Shown here one piece after another: positions 16,879 to 26,512 of a stretch of DNA of 64,000 nucleotides (the first letter of the stretch is position 1; each line of letters begins with the position of its first letter). The translations under genes and the position numbers were made by a program. The notes beneath the pieces were generated by a model, which saw nothing but the letters and a program-made list of their open reading frames with translations, searched no databases and was not told where the DNA came from. The stretch covers positions 80,001 to 144,000 of the forward strand of contig NZ_FNIF01000011.1 in the NCBI RefSeq assembly GCF_900103825.1, read 5' to 3'. The DNA is from Paenibacillus sp. yr247. Lineage in GTDB: Bacteria > Bacillota > Bacilli > Paenibacillales > NBRC-103111.

Positions 16879-18856
16879 GCAATTAGCTGTGAATACGCTC
16901 CGAACTTTATCCATTGATGCTATTAACTACGCGAATTCCGGCCATCCGGGATTGCCAATGGGGGCTGCCCCGATGGCTTACGCCCTATGGGCCAATCATT
17001 TGAAACACAATCCAAAGCATGCCAAGTGGTTTGATCGAGATCGTTTTGTTCTCTCTGCCGGTCACGGTTCCAGCCTGCTGTACAGCCTGCTGCATTTGAC
17101 AGGATATAAAGTAACCACCCAGGATTTGCAGCAGTTTCGTAAGTTGAATAGCAGAACCCCGGGACACCCTGAATTCGGTCACACGGAGGGCGTTGAGGCT
17201 ACAACCGGTCCACTTGGACAAGGGATTGCGATGGCTGTTGGGATGGCAATGGCAGAAGCTCATCTTGCATCCAAATTCAATCGTGATGGTTTTCCAGTTA
17301 TTGATCATTATACGTACACGCTAGTCGGGGATGGTTGTTTGATGGAGGGGGTCTCCTACGAGTCGATGTCTATGGCCGGTCATATGAAACTCGGCAAATT
17401 GATCGCTCTCTATGATTCTAACAGCATCTCTCTTGACGGCGAATTAAATCTATCTTTCTCGGAAGATGTTCGAAAAAGAGCGGAGTCGGCCAATTGGCAA
17501 TACTTACTTGTCGAGGATGGCAATGATGTCGCAGAGATCACCAAAGCAATTGAAACAGCCAAACAAAACTCCGAGCAGCCGACCATCATTGAGATTAGAA
17601 CGGTGATCGGCTTCGGAAGCCCGAAAGTTGCCGGAACGAACAAGGCACACGGTAACCCGCTAGGCCAGGAGGAAGCGAAAGCAACAAAAGTAGCGTATGG
17701 CTGGAATTATGAAGAAGATTTCTATGTTCCTGAAGAAGTGAAAGCTCACTTTAATCTGCTTAGACAACAAGGAGAGGCTGCAGAATCCGAGTGGAATCAG
17801 TTGGTGGCTTCCTACAAAGCAGCTTATCCTGAACTATACCAAGAACTTGAGAATGCTATTAGTGGAAAGGTTTTGCTAGATGCGGCAGATATTCTGACCT
17901 TCGATAATTCGAAAGCTGTTTCGACTCGTGTTGCAAGCGGTGAAGCCATCAACCATTTCGTCAAAATTGTACCTTCCATATTCGGAGGAAGTGCGGATCT
18001 GTCCCATTCAACAATGACGGATATCAGAGGGGAGAAGAAGTTTGCGGTTGAGTCCTATGCTGGCCGCAACGTTTACTTTGGGGTTCGAGAACATGCAATG
18101 GGTGCCGCGGGCAACGGAATGGCACTGCATGGGGGCGTAAAACCATTCGTAAGCACCTTCTTCGTTTTCAATGATTATATGCGTCCTGCTATTAGATTAG
18201 CTGCCCTTCAAAAATTACCTGTCACGTATGTATTTACGCATGATTCGATCGCTGTCGGAGAAGACGGACCGACTCACGAGCCTGTAGAACAATTGGCTGC
18301 TCTGCGGACAATTCCAGGACTTACCGTTATTCGGCCGAGTGATGCGAACGAAACAGCCAATGCTTGGGCCTTTGCGCTGCAGCAAACGGATGGCCCGGTA
18401 GCTTTAGTGCTGAGCCGCCAAAACTTGCCAGTATTTGAACAAACAAAGGCAAATACGGATCAGCTTTCTAAAGGAGCATACGTTCTGACAGAAACAAATG
18501 ATCAGCCGGATGTTATCCTCATAGGGACTGGATCTGAAGTTTCCTTAGCAGTGGAAGCCAAGAAGGAATTGGAAAAAGACGATTTTTCTGTGCGCGTCGT
18601 CGCGATGCCTAGCTGGGAGCTTTACGAACGTCAATCCCTGGCCTACAAGGAATCTATTCTTCCTTCATCGATCCACAAACGGCTTGCGATTGAAACAGGG
18701 ATTTCTTTAGGCTGGGAACGTTATACAGGATTGAAGGGTAGAGTATTGTCCATTGAAACATTCGGAGCTTCCGGGTCTGGAAGCGAAGTTCTTGCATACT
18801 TTGGATTTTCGGTGAATCATGTCGTCCAATTAAGCAAAGATTTGCTTAACGAATAG
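16856..18856 (+). CDS. tkt: Transketolase
   Basis: 666 residues, full length. Thiamine-diphosphate motif [13 protein letters not shown] (about 157-169). N-terminal catalytic-type His in [14 protein letters not shown]; substrate-binding HG in [11 protein letters not shown]. The pyrimidine domain contains VREHAMG with the catalytic Glu, and ends with a C-terminal transketolase domain. It transfers two-carbon units between pentose and triose/tetrose phosphates in the cytosol. The start lies inside zwf behind AAGGAGAACA, so translation is coupled. Confidence 0.97.
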   Translation: MSMNHNVEQLAVNTLRTLSIDAINYANSGHPGLPMGAAPMAYALWANHLKHNPKHAKWFDRDRFVLSAGHGSSLLYSLLHLTGYKVTTQDLQQFRKLNSRTPGHPEFGHTEGVEATTGPLGQGIAMAVGMAMAEAHLASKFNRDGFPVIDHYTYTLVGDGCLMEGVSYESMSMAGHMKLGKLIALYDSNSISLDGELNLSFSEDVRKRAESANWQYLLVEDGNDVAEITKAIETAKQNSEQPTIIEIRTVIGFGSPKVAGTNKAHGNPLGQEEAKATKVAYGWNYEEDFYVPEEVKAHFNLLRQQGEAAESEWNQLVASYKAAYPELYQELENAISGKVLLDAADILTFDNSKAVSTRVASGEAINHFVKIVPSIFGGSADLSHSTMTDIRGEKKFAVESYAGRNVYFGVREHAMGAAGNGMALHGGVKPFVSTFFVFNDYMRPAIRLAALQKLPVTYVFTHDSIAVGEDGPTHEPVEQLAALRTIPGLTVIRPSDANETANAWAFALQQTDGPVALVLSRQNLPVFEQTKANTDQLSKGAYVLTETNDQPDVILIGTGSEVSLAVEAKKELEKDDFSVRVVAMPSWELYERQSLAYKESILPSSIHKRLAIETGISLGWERYTGLKGRVLSIETFGASGSGSEVLAYFGFSVNHVVQLSKDLLNE

Positions 18857-18904
18857 ATGATTAATAGAGATAACGTATAGACATTCGTTATGGAGGGAAA
18901 CACA

Positions 18905-19804
18905 ATGAAAGTTGGATTAGTCGGACTAGGCAAAATGGGATTAAACTTAGGTCAAAATCTTCTTGATAATAAACATGAAGTTGTTGCATTTGATTTAAAT
19001 TACCAAGCGGTAGAGGAAATGAAGGCATTTGGAGCCAAAGGGGCGGCCAACTTGAAGGAGTTCGTTCAATCCTTGGAGCACCCAAGAATTATTTGGATCA
19101 TGGTTCCACATAAAGTTGTCGATTCCGTTATCGATGAGATTTCAACTCTATTATCCGAAGGCGATATTATCATTGAAGCCGGGAATTCCCATTATAAGGA
19201 ATCCGTCAATCGTTACAATCAACTTAAAGGAAAAGGCATAAACTTCCTTGATGTCGGCACTTCCGGAGGTATGGAAGGGGCAAGAAACGGAGCATGCTAC
19301 ATGGTAGGCGGCGACCCGGAAGTATGGTCTGCCGTTGAACCGATATTCCGTGATACAGCCGTGGAAAACGGTTATCTGTATGCAGGTAAAGCAGGCAGCG
19401 GACACTTTCTGAAGATGGTTCATAACGGGATCGAGTACGGCATGATGGCGGCGATCGGAGAAGGATTCGAAGTGTTGGAGAAAAGCGATTTTGACTTTGA
19501 TTATGAAAAAGTGGCCCGCGTCTGGAATCACGGTTCCGTTATCCGTTCATGGCTCATTGAGCTGATGGAGCGCGCCTTTTCCAAAGATTCCAAGCTGGAA
19601 GAGATTAAAGGGGTTATGCATTCCTCTGGTGAAGCGAAATGGACGCTGGAGACGGCTTTCGATCTACAAACGGCTACTCCGGTTATTGCCATGTCCTTGC
19701 TCATGCGGTTCCGCTCATTAGAGACCGATACGTTCACAGGCAAAGTCGTTGCGGCGCTTCGCAATGAGTTTGGCGGACATGCAGTAGAAAAAATAAGCAA
19801 GTAA
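18905..19804 (+). CDS. gnd: 6-phosphogluconate dehydrogenase, decarboxylating (short YqeC/GndA type)
   Basis: 299 residues from ATG 18905 (GGAGGG 8 bp before); the frame opens at 18890 without a good site. The N-terminal [13 protein letters not shown] binds the dinucleotide; [14 protein letters not shown] and [15 protein letters not shown] contain the catalytic Lys and Asn region. The roughly 300-residue length and the missing long C-terminal extension place it in the short class, often NAD-preferring, rather than the 470-residue GntZ/Gnd class. It converts 6-phosphogluconate to ribulose 5-phosphate and CO2. No lactonase gene (pgl) is present in the operon. Confidence 0.94.
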   Translation: MKVGLVGLGKMGLNLGQNLLDNKHEVVAFDLNYQAVEEMKAFGAKGAANLKEFVQSLEHPRIIWIMVPHKVVDSVIDEISTLLSEGDIIIEAGNSHYKESVNRYNQLKGKGINFLDVGTSGGMEGARNGACYMVGGDPEVWSAVEPIFRDTAVENGYLYAGKAGSGHFLKMVHNGIEYGMMAAIGEGFEVLEKSDFDFDYEKVARVWNHGSVIRSWLIELMERAFSKDSKLEEIKGVMHSSGEAKWTLETAFDLQTATPVIAMSLLMRFRSLETDTFTGKVVAALRNEFGGHAVEKISK

Positions 19805-19841
19805 ATACATCATCATACTTTATAATCGGGAGGCAATTATT

Positions 19842-20510
19842 ATGAAATTTTTTATTGATACGGCCAATGTTGAGGATATTAAAAAAGCGTATAAAATCGG
19901 TGTATTATCCGGTGTTACAACGAATCCATCTTTAGTCGCTAAAGAAGGCGTGAAATTTGAAGACCGTATTGCTGAAATTTTACAGCTGGTGCCTGAAGTT
20001 GAATCTGTTTCTGCCGAAGTGACACCAGAAGCTCTTACAGCTGAAGATATGATCGCGCAAGCAAATGAATTGATCAAGATTAATGGCGGTGACAAGAACA
20101 TCACGATCAAGCTTCCTATGACTTTAGATGGGTTAGAAGCTTGTCGCTATCTGACTAAGAAAGGTGTTAAAACCAACGTCACTCTGATCTTCACGGTGAA
20201 TCAAGCGCTCTTGGCCGCTCGTGCAGGTGCCACATACGTTTCCCCATTCTTAGGCCGTTTGGATGATATCTCAGAAGATGGTGTACTGCTAGTTTCGAAA
20301 ATCGCTGAGTTATTCCGTATTCATCAGTTAGATGCACAAATTATTGCAGCTTCTGTTCGTCATCCAGATCACGTAACCCGTGTAGCAATGGCTGGGGCTC
20401 ATATTGCAACAGTTCCTTTCAGTGTTATACAGCAGATTTCGAAGCATCCGCTGACCGATCAAGGCATGGAAAAATTCGCGGCTGATTGGGCAAAAGCTCC
20501 AAAAAATTAA
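19842..20510 (+). CDS. tal: Transaldolase (small, fructose-6-phosphate-aldolase-like type)
   Basis: 222 residues. [13 protein letters not shown] and [13 protein letters not shown] at the N-terminus, the Schiff-base Lys in NITIKLPMT (about residue 89), [19 protein letters not shown], and [11 protein letters not shown]. Subfamily of about 215-residue transaldolases (TalC/FSA-like) that exchange dihydroxyacetone units between sugar phosphates. Last gene of the zwf operon; GGGAGG lies 10 bp before the ATG, and two strong terminators follow. Confidence 0.95.
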   Translation: MKFFIDTANVEDIKKAYKIGVLSGVTTNPSLVAKEGVKFEDRIAEILQLVPEVESVSAEVTPEALTAEDMIAQANELIKINGGDKNITIKLPMTLDGLEACRYLTKKGVKTNVTLIFTVNQALLAARAGATYVSPFLGRLDDISEDGVLLVSKIAELFRIHQLDAQIIAASVRHPDHVTRVAMAGAHIATVPFSVIQQISKHPLTDQGMEKFAADWAKAPKN

Positions 20511-20539
20511 TCCTGTCTGCGATTACTCCACAGCAAGTC

Positions 20540-20583
20540 AAATAAGCCGTCCTTATTTAATAAGAAGACGGCTTATTTGCTTC
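20540..20583. terminator. Terminator of the pentose-phosphate operon
   Basis: Perfect 12-bp stem AAATAAGCCGTC / GACGGCTTATTT with a 15-nt loop, followed by GCTTCAT. Confidence 0.75.
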
Positions 20584-20628
20584 ATAACTTGAGGATATAT
20601 ATCTATAATGCTGTGTTATAAAGAAGAA

Positions 20629-20666
20629 AATCACGAAGCATGGAAATTGCTTCGTGATTTTTTATT
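20629..20666. terminator. Second intrinsic terminator
   Basis: Perfect 12-bp stem AATCACGAAGCA / TGCTTCGTGATT with a 7-nt loop followed by TTTTATT. It shows that a further short transcript may end here, or serves as a back-up for the tal terminator. Confidence 0.85.
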
Positions 20667-20734
20667 AAGAAGAATAGTTTCGAAAATTGAAGATACTATG
20701 ATTTTTTTCATCAATTCAATAGGGGGTATAAGAG

Positions 20735-20842
20735 ATGAAGCAATATAATTTGTCATCTTCCGAGTTTACGATTTTGGAATTGTTATATACTAAGGAAGAA
20801 GAAATCCTTTGCTGCAAATCGGTGAAAAGATATTTTCAATGA
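20735..20842 (+). CDS. Short ORF resembling the start of an HTH repressor (35 aa)
   Basis: ATG 20735 follows AGGGGGTATAAG. The product begins MKQYNLSSSEFTILELLYTK and stops after 35 codons. The opening recalls the first helix of BlaI/PadR-type winged-helix repressors, but the DNA-recognition helix is missing. Its 3' end overlaps the deacetylase gene by a few bases. It is probably a truncated relic. Confidence 0.3.
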   Translation: MKQYNLSSSEFTILELLYTKEEEILCCKSVKRYFQ

Positions 20843-21624
20843 GTCTCAGCAGATAAAAGCTCTGGCACTGTTACAAAAGAATAGTTGTTTTGCTTTAAAT
20901 ACGAGATGATTTGAGGCAAAGCTTGAATCGTGTTCGTCAAATTGCCTCCTTTTCCTCCAGCTGAGTGCTGTAGGATAATGGCCCCTGGTGTAACTTCCTT
21001 TTTGACAGCGTTGATGATTTCTGCGGTGCTTTTTCCTTTCCAATCCAAAGTGTCTACAGACCAACCTATGAGGTGGTGTCCGGTTGAAGCTGCATCGATT
21101 CTAACATCATTGTTTACCGCGCCATAGGGAGCTCTGAATAAAGTGGGTGAAGCTCCACTAATGTTTCGGATGACATCATCGGTTTTCGTAATTTCATTGC
21201 GGATAAGTTCATTAGATAATTTGAGGAGATCAGGATGATCCCAAGAATGGTTACCAACAACATGTCCTTCCTGAACGATTCGTCTCAACACAGCTGGGTA
21301 TTTGGCCGCATGTTCGCCCACAACAAAGAAGGTAGCCTTAATCCCATTCGCCTTCAAGATATCAAGAATTTTCAATGTGTATTTATCATCAGGGCCATCG
21401 TCAAAAGTTAAAGCGACTTGTTTTTTTGTCATCGTTACATGATTAATAACACGCTCATCTAACGCGGAATCCATTTGTTTTCCGATAGCAGCTTGAACGA
21501 CTGAACTTACTGATTGGCTAATCGGAGCAGGAGAAATAACAGATGGCTTAGGAGTTCCACATCCGGACAGGAATAAACAAATCGCTATACACATTAGGCT
21601 AAGTTTAACTATCAAGAAAAACAC
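20836..21624 (-). CDS. Polysaccharide deacetylase lipoprotein (NodB domain)
   Basis: 262 residues. The N-terminal signal with lipobox LFLSGC (Cys about 22) makes it a membrane-anchored lipoprotein. The NodB domain starts at about 68: motif 1 TFDDGPD, motif 2 HSWDHPDL (metal His pair), motif 3 RAPYG, motif 4 WSVDTLDW, motif 5 ILQHSAGG. It removes N-acetyl groups from peptidoglycan or another cell-envelope polysaccharide. It lies 6 bp downstream of the glycosidase-like gene, so the two form an operon. Confidence 0.93.
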   Translation of the reverse strand: MFFLIVKLSLMCIAICLFLSGCGTPKPSVISPAPISQSVSSVVQAAIGKQMDSALDERVINHVTMTKKQVALTFDDGPDDKYTLKILDILKANGIKATFFVVGEHAAKYPAVLRRIVQEGHVVGNHSWDHPDLLKLSNELIRNEITKTDDVIRNISGASPTLFRAPYGAVNNDVRIDAASTGHHLIGWSVDTLDWKGKSTAEIINAVKKEVTPGAIILQHSAGGKGGNLTNTIQALPQIISYLKQNNYSFVTVPELLSAETH

Positions 21625-21630
21625 TTCTTT

Positions 21631-22737
21631 CTACTGCTTGGCAGCGAATGGTTTTATTGAAGAGTTGTAGTTGGACATGTTGATGCCGCTCCACAAATTT
21701 TTATTTACCACTTTCTCAGGGTGGTCAAATACAAGGAAGGCTGTTGGCAAATATCGCATGCCGTAACTGCTGGAAGGTCGATTCACAACCTGACCATCAT
21801 TAACTAACACGGAAGAAGAGCCTCCGTCTAGATTGGCAGCTGTAACAGCCCCTTTTTCTAATAATAGCTGTTGGGCATCGTAAAGCGTTGCTCCAATTGA
21901 ATAGCCTGGTTGTCGTCCGTCAATAACGAGAAAGATGATTGTCCCGTCTTTCGTTTGAGCCATACAGGTTCGAGGAGCGATTCCCCAACCATCCGCTTCG
22001 TTTTTCACAAGACCCTTGCCGTTAACGATAAATTTGGGTTGGAAGGTGACGGCGTCTTTAACCCCCATTTTGACCAATTCACTAGGTTTATAGCGCCCTG
22101 CAACCATCACACCATTTCGATCAAGGCCAACAACATTGACAGGGTCTTCCATACCTCCATCACTGTAGAGAAGTTTTCCATCTGCCATTACAATACCTAT
22201 GGGTCTAAAACCATTTCCGTCATAGTTGGGATCATCAAATGCACCTCCATTTACGCCAGCAATGGCACCTGTTCGTTTAACCATACTCAGAATTTGCTCT
22301 CCTTGTCCCATGATACTTGTGGTTACGACACGGATCATTTGGGGATTGTGAACATAGAGTAAATAACCTTTGTACTTTTTGTTCGTGATGGGCTCAACGT
22401 TTACTGCATTGTTCTTTTTTGTTGACACCAGTACATTGTGATTGTCCTTTTCCATCCCCATAGCGTCGAATTTTTTCATGTATTCGTCTACTCTACGGTT
22501 GAGTTCGTTCTCACCAATTAAATATTTTGCGAAGTCGCGGTGCTGCGACGTTATTAGTGTATCCGCAATCATGTAACGATAATTAGTTCCGGATGCCGAG
22601 AAATAGAACCAGCAAACAAAAGAACAGATGACAAAGAGAAAGATAAGGATAAAAAAGCGCATATAGCGCTTGCGTCGCGGCTTAGGAAGTAGAGTAGGGC
22701 CAGATTGAGCTAATGAATATCCTTGATAATCATTCAT
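21631..22737 (-). CDS. Phosphodiester glycosidase family (NAGPA-domain) membrane protein
   Basis: 368 residues from ATG 22737 (AGAGGTG 8 bp before); a further upstream ATG at 22761 is less likely. A cytoplasmic basic tail, KPRRKRYMR, precedes one transmembrane helix (about 31-50). The NAGPA-type domain (about 150-340) shows AGVNGGAFDD, GIAPRTCMAQ, IDGRQPGYSIG and AANLDGGSSSVLV. Such domains cleave phosphodiester-linked sugars or act on teichoic-acid-like polymers. It is co-transcribed with the polysaccharide deacetylase, so an envelope polymer is the likely target. Confidence 0.9.
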   Translation of the reverse strand: MNDYQGYSLAQSGPTLLPKPRRKRYMRFFILIFLFVICSFVCWFYFSASGTNYRYMIADTLITSQHRDFAKYLIGENELNRRVDEYMKKFDAMGMEKDNHNVLVSTKKNNAVNVEPITNKKYKGYLLYVHNPQMIRVVTTSIMGQGEQILSMVKRTGAIAGVNGGAFDDPNYDGNGFRPIGIVMADGKLLYSDGGMEDPVNVVGLDRNGVMVAGRYKPSELVKMGVKDAVTFQPKFIVNGKGLVKNEADGWGIAPRTCMAQTKDGTIIFLVIDGRQPGYSIGATLYDAQQLLLEKGAVTAANLDGGSSSVLVNDGQVVNRPSSSYGMRYLPTAFLVFDHPEKVVNKNLWSGINMSNYNSSIKPFAAKQ

Positions 22738-22835
22738 GTAAAAACACCTCTTTCCAATCATACCTACCTACTTTAATATAGATTCCTTAAAATACGATGA
22801 AAAAAGACAATATTTTCACATATTTTCAGCTGCAA

Positions 22836-22882
22836 AATAAAAAGAGCCGAATTAGCCTGAAATGGCTGCTTAACGGCTCTTT
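22836..22882 (-). terminator. Terminator of the first DUF1003 gene
   Basis: Stem AAAGAGCCG / CGGCTCTTT with an inner AGCC/GGCT pairing; the minus strand continues into a T-rich tract. Confidence 0.75.
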
Positions 22883-22895
22883 ATGCGTCTTACCA

Positions 22896-23450
22896 TTATT
22901 GATGGTCATGAGGTTCCTGTTTTTTTGCATATGTTGAGATGATCAAGCGTTTTAATTCTTGCAGTTCATTCTCGATTCGGTGCAAATGACTTTTCATATC
23001 ATCGATTTCTTGTTCCGCTTTATAATTGATTGCGAAATCAATTACGGATTCATGTTTGTCCCTTGAAGCTTGCCGATTCTGACTCATCATGATGACAGGA
23101 GCTTGAAAAGCTGCAATAAATGACAAGCATAAATTCAATAGGATAAAGGGTTCAGAATCGAAATGAGAAGTGAACGGCAGGGTGTTCCAAATGATCCATA
23201 AGGCAAGGAAAACCGCAAAATAAATGATGAATCTCCAACTTCCGCCAAATGAAGCTAGCCGATCTGCAAGCCGATCTGCCCAGCTCGTTTTACGAATGTA
23301 TTCTTCTTCCAGATGGATAAGAATGCTTTTTTCATAGTTATCAACTAGGCGATCAATGCGTAAAGCATCTGTAGGATTGATATCAATATCAAAGCCTTGT
23401 AATTTACTGTCTTTCATTTGTTCTTTGGTCTGGAAATATTTTTTGGCCAT
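22896..23450 (-). CDS. DUF1003 membrane protein (paralogue A)
   Basis: 184 residues. A conserved cytoplasmic stretch with WADRLADRLASFGGSWRFII leads into two transmembrane helices (about 70-90 and 105-125). Then come APVIMMSQNRQASRDKH and a C-terminal coiled coil (EQEIDDMKSHLHRIENEL). The DUF1003 family has no established biochemical role. A close paralogue is encoded divergently at 23795, sharing nearly all these motifs. GAGGGT precedes the ATG. Confidence 0.9.
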   Translation of the reverse strand: MAKKYFQTKEQMKDSKLQGFDIDINPTDALRIDRLVDNYEKSILIHLEEEYIRKTSWADRLADRLASFGGSWRFIIYFAVFLALWIIWNTLPFTSHFDSEPFILLNLCLSFIAAFQAPVIMMSQNRQASRDKHESVIDFAINYKAEQEIDDMKSHLHRIENELQELKRLIISTYAKKQEPHDHQ

Positions 23451-23502
23451 CGGTTACCCTCCTCATATTCGCCTGAGGAAGTCATACAATAAGCATGATA
23501 AA

Positions 23503-23613
23503 TTACTTGAGCTGCAAACTTTTCACAAGCAGTCTGTAAGTCAAGTGGGATGCATAATTGGAGACTTCCTCGATGCCTATCGGCCCTTCTTCACTTGAAC
23601 TCGGACTACCCAT
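23503..23613 (-). CDS. Possible small protein (36 aa)
   Basis: Minus-strand ORF starting MGSPSSSEEGPIGIEEV and ending KSLQLK, with AAGGAG 13 bp before the ATG, which is slightly far. The amphipathic second half and polar start look protein-like, but there is no family match and the call rests on the ribosome site and composition only. The rest of the interval to 23794 holds promoter-like AT-rich sequence for the second DUF1003 gene. Confidence 0.35.
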   Translation of the reverse strand: MGSPSSSEEGPIGIEEVSNYASHLTYRLLVKSLQLK

Positions 23614-23794
23614 AGAAAAGTTTCAACTCCTTTTATTCTTATTAAATACCTTTTTTATCATACTCTGAACGGAAGCTATTGTACATCGGTATTTGACCTA
23701 TTTACCCGGAGCTTTACACGCTGTTGATCGCTTTGTAAATTAGTGGTATGTTGAAATGGATGATCTCATGTTTCAACAGAAGGAGTAGGATGAA

Positions 23795-24319
23795 ATGTCA
23801 CAAATAGTAGAGACGAATTATAAGAAAGAGCTAAGTGACTATGGTTCACGCATGAATCGTTTGGTGGATGAATTTGAAAGTCAAATACATAAACAGCTGA
23901 ACGAGAAATATGCGCAGTCAACGAAATGGTCCGATAAGCTTGCTGATAAAATAGCTTCCTTCGGAGGCAGTTGGAGATTTATTAATATTTTTTTTGCTGT
24001 TCTCGCTTTGTGGATCGTTCTAAATTCGCTCTCTTTTACTAAAATGATTCATTTTGATGAATCACCTTTCATTTTATTAAACTTGGTCTTATCTTTCCTT
24101 GCTGGCTTTCAAGCTCCAATTATCATGATGAGTCAGAATAGACAAGCTATTAGAGATAAGAAGGAAACCATCGTTGACTATGCAATCAACTATAAAGCGG
24201 AGCAAGAAATTGACGATATGCAGGGACACTTGCATAGATTAGAGGATGATTTTGCTGCTTTTAGGAGAGAAGTAAAGGAAGATTTGGCTGAGATTAAAAG
24301 ACTTTTAGAAAGTAAATAA
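23795..24319 (+). CDS. DUF1003 membrane protein (paralogue B)
   Basis: 174 residues, same plan as the gene at 22896: WSDKLADKIASFGGSWRFIN, two transmembrane helices, then APIIMMSQNRQAIRDKKE, NYKAEQEIDDMQGHLHRLE and a coiled coil. The two genes are head to head, so they form a divergent duplicated pair, perhaps expressed under different conditions or assembling as a hetero-oligomer. Function unknown for the family. GAAGGAG lies before the ATG. Confidence 0.9.
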   Translation: MSQIVETNYKKELSDYGSRMNRLVDEFESQIHKQLNEKYAQSTKWSDKLADKIASFGGSWRFINIFFAVLALWIVLNSLSFTKMIHFDESPFILLNLVLSFLAGFQAPIIMMSQNRQAIRDKKETIVDYAINYKAEQEIDDMQGHLHRLEDDFAAFRREVKEDLAEIKRLLESK

Positions 24320-24326
24320 ACGGGAT

Positions 24327-24356
24327 ACCTATCCATCTATTGGATAGGTTTTTTTG
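24327..24356 (+). terminator. Intrinsic terminator
   Basis: Stem ACCTATCCA / TGGATAGGT, 5-nt loop, followed by TTTTTTTG. Confidence 0.88.
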
Positions 24357-24508
24357 TTTTATTCGGGCCTTTTGTCCTATGCATTCTTGTGACTCTCCCT
24401 ATTTTTACACATTTTTCACATTTCAATCACACTTCTATCATCAATGTCAAATATGATGGAAGAGAGTATTTGCCCAAATGAATTGAAGTAGACGGAGGTT
24501 TCCATCCC

Positions 24509-26512
24509 ATGAGGAAGTACAGTTCACTCAAGAGTACCACAATCATCGCAGTCGTTACCGCGATAACCGTCACCATAGCGGGCTGCAGTACGGCAGCAAG
24601 CACCGCGAAACCAGGGGCAAACGGGCGATCGGGTACACGCCAAATGACAGTAGAAACACAAACTGTAAAATTATCGGACATCGGTGGCGGGCAAATATTT
24701 ACGGGCTCGATTACACCAGCCTTCACAACGAATCTTTCTTCCAAAGTGAGTGGCCGCATTACTTCCCTTGATGTGAATGTTGGGGATAAAGTGAAAGTCG
24801 GACAGTCTTTAGCGCACATTGATACGACAGTGCTTCAGCAATCCCTCGAACAGTCGAAAAGCGATCTTGCTTTAAGTCAAGTGCAGTATAATAAAACGGT
24901 GAATGATCAAACGAATAGTTTGGCTTTAGCTCAGAAAGCGCTCGCTGTTCAGCAAGCTGCTTACGAGAAAACCATCAATGATCAGAAGAATGCAGTCGCT
25001 CTCGCGCAAACCCAATTAAATAATGCCATAACGACGCAGCAAAACTCTATTGAAACAGCTAAACAAGGGGTTTCTACTGCACAGGTTGGATTCAGCAAAG
25101 CACAGACGGATGCGGCTACCGCAGTAACTGTCGCCCAAACAAACTTGAACTCGCAGTTGGACAGCTTATTAACAACACAGAATAATAATATTAATACATA
25201 CCAACTAAACGTACAACAAGCAGTTGCTGCCTATAATACAGCTGTACAGACAGGGAAAGACATTGACAATGCATTCGCCAAGTTGCAAAATGCACAACTT
25301 ACGCTGCAGCAAGCGCAGCAGTCCCAGTATAAAGATACACAATCGGCCCAGCAATCGTTGACCAGCTTGCAAAATGCGTTGTTGACCGCACAAAGCTCAC
25401 AAGCCGTGCAAGTTGCTCAGGAGACTTTGAATTCTGCGCTTTTAACGCTAGCTAACACGCAGGCAACGGCTGCAGCTCAGCTCGATCTCAGTCGTACGCA
25501 GCTTGCACAATCACAATCCTCTCAGGATATCACTAAAAATAGTGCGGAAGCTACGCTCGAGCAATCCAAGCAAGCGCTGAAAACAGCTCAGTCTACGGAT
25601 TCCTTGCAAGTAAGCGCTGCCCAGCTTCAGCAATCCCAAACCAAATTAAAAATCCTAAGCGAACAACTTCAGGATGGTGTGTTGACAAGCCCGGTTACAG
25701 GGATTGTAAGCTCGATTCTAGTTCCTGTCGGACAGAATACAGGGCAATCTGCTGTCATGTCCATTGCTACAGTAGATCCTGTTTTGGCAACAGTAAACAT
25801 ATCTGAGGCATCTATTGGCAAAATCAAAACGGGCTTATCCATGTCGGTTAAAATCCCTACTTTGAATAAATCATTTGACGGATTAGTTTATGCCATTCAT
25901 CCAACGATGGACCCTACGTCCAAATCTTTTCTGGTAGACATTAAAATTAATGATGATAACCATGAAGTATTACCTGGCATGTTTGCGGAATCTTCTCTCA
26001 AAAGTGAAGGCAAACAATCGATTGTAGTTCCTGCTGATGCGGTGCTAAGCCAGCCAAGTGGTAATGCTGTATATATTGTCAAAGATGGCAAAGCGTCGAA
26101 AGTGCTTGTGAAAATTGGTGTGATGACAAGCTCATCTTTTGAAATTACAAGCGGCCTGAAGGTTGGAGACGAGCTCGTTGTTAAAGGGCAAGAGCTGCTT
26201 TCCGATAACGTTCCGGTTCAGATTAACCAACCCGGACAAGACGCTGGTGCTGGCAAAGGCAGTGGACAAGGGGGCCAAGGTCAGGGCCAAGGTCAGGGCC
26301 AAGGCAAAAACGGAGGCCAAGGTCAAAGTGGCCAGGGGCAAGGTCAGGGCCAAAACAGAAGTGGTGGTCAAGGACAAGGCAAAACTGGAGGACAAGGCGG
26401 TCAGGGTCAAAATGGTCAAGGCACGCAAGGTAAGGGAGCTGACCCGTCAGGGGCAAAGCCGAGCGGCAATGGCGCTGACGCAGCAGCTCCGAAAGCGGGG
26501 GCTGGACAGTGA
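24509..26512 (+). CDS. RND efflux adaptor (HlyD/MFP family) with long helical hairpin and Gly/Gln tail
   Basis: 667 residues, much longer than the usual 350-420. The lipobox IAGC (Cys26) anchors it to the membrane. Beta-barrel/lipoyl halves flank the hairpin: SSKVSGRITSLDVNVGDKVK before and SPVTGIVSSILVPVGQ after. Between them (about 105-385) lies an unusually long Ala/Gln/Leu-rich coiled coil. After the membrane-proximal domain comes a low-complexity tail (about 575-667) of Gly-Gln repeats encoded by tandem DNA repeats. It bridges the RND pump to the outside in this single-membrane organism. GGAGG precedes the ATG; the stop overlaps the pump start by 4 bp. Confidence 0.92.
   Translation: MRKYSSLKSTTIIAVVTAITVTIAGCSTAASTAKPGANGRSGTRQMTVETQTVKLSDIGGGQIFTGSITPAFTTNLSSKVSGRITSLDVNVGDKVKVGQSLAHIDTTVLQQSLEQSKSDLALSQVQYNKTVNDQTNSLALAQKALAVQQAAYEKTINDQKNAVALAQTQLNNAITTQQNSIETAKQGVSTAQVGFSKAQTDAATAVTVAQTNLNSQLDSLLTTQNNNINTYQLNVQQAVAAYNTAVQTGKDIDNAFAKLQNAQLTLQQAQQSQYKDTQSAQQSLTSLQNALLTAQSSQAVQVAQETLNSALLTLANTQATAAAQLDLSRTQLAQSQSSQDITKNSAEATLEQSKQALKTAQSTDSLQVSAAQLQQSQTKLKILSEQLQDGVLTSPVTGIVSSILVPVGQNTGQSAVMSIATVDPVLATVNISEASIGKIKTGLSMSVKIPTLNKSFDGLVYAIHPTMDPTSKSFLVDIKINDDNHEVLPGMFAESSLKSEGKQSIVVPADAVLSQPSGNAVYIVKDGKASKVLVKIGVMTSSSFEITSGLKVGDELVVKGQELLSDNVPVQINQPGQDAGAGKGSGQGGQGQGQGQGQGKNGGQGQSGQGQGQGQNRSGGQGQGKTGGQGGQGQNGQGTQGKGADPSGAKPSGNGADAAAPKAGAGQ
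26270..26420. repeat. Gly/Gln-coding tandem repeat tract
   Basis: Imperfect repeats of GGCCAAGGTCAG-type units encode the Gly-Gln-rich tail of the adaptor. Such tracts vary in copy number by slippage. Confidence 0.75.
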
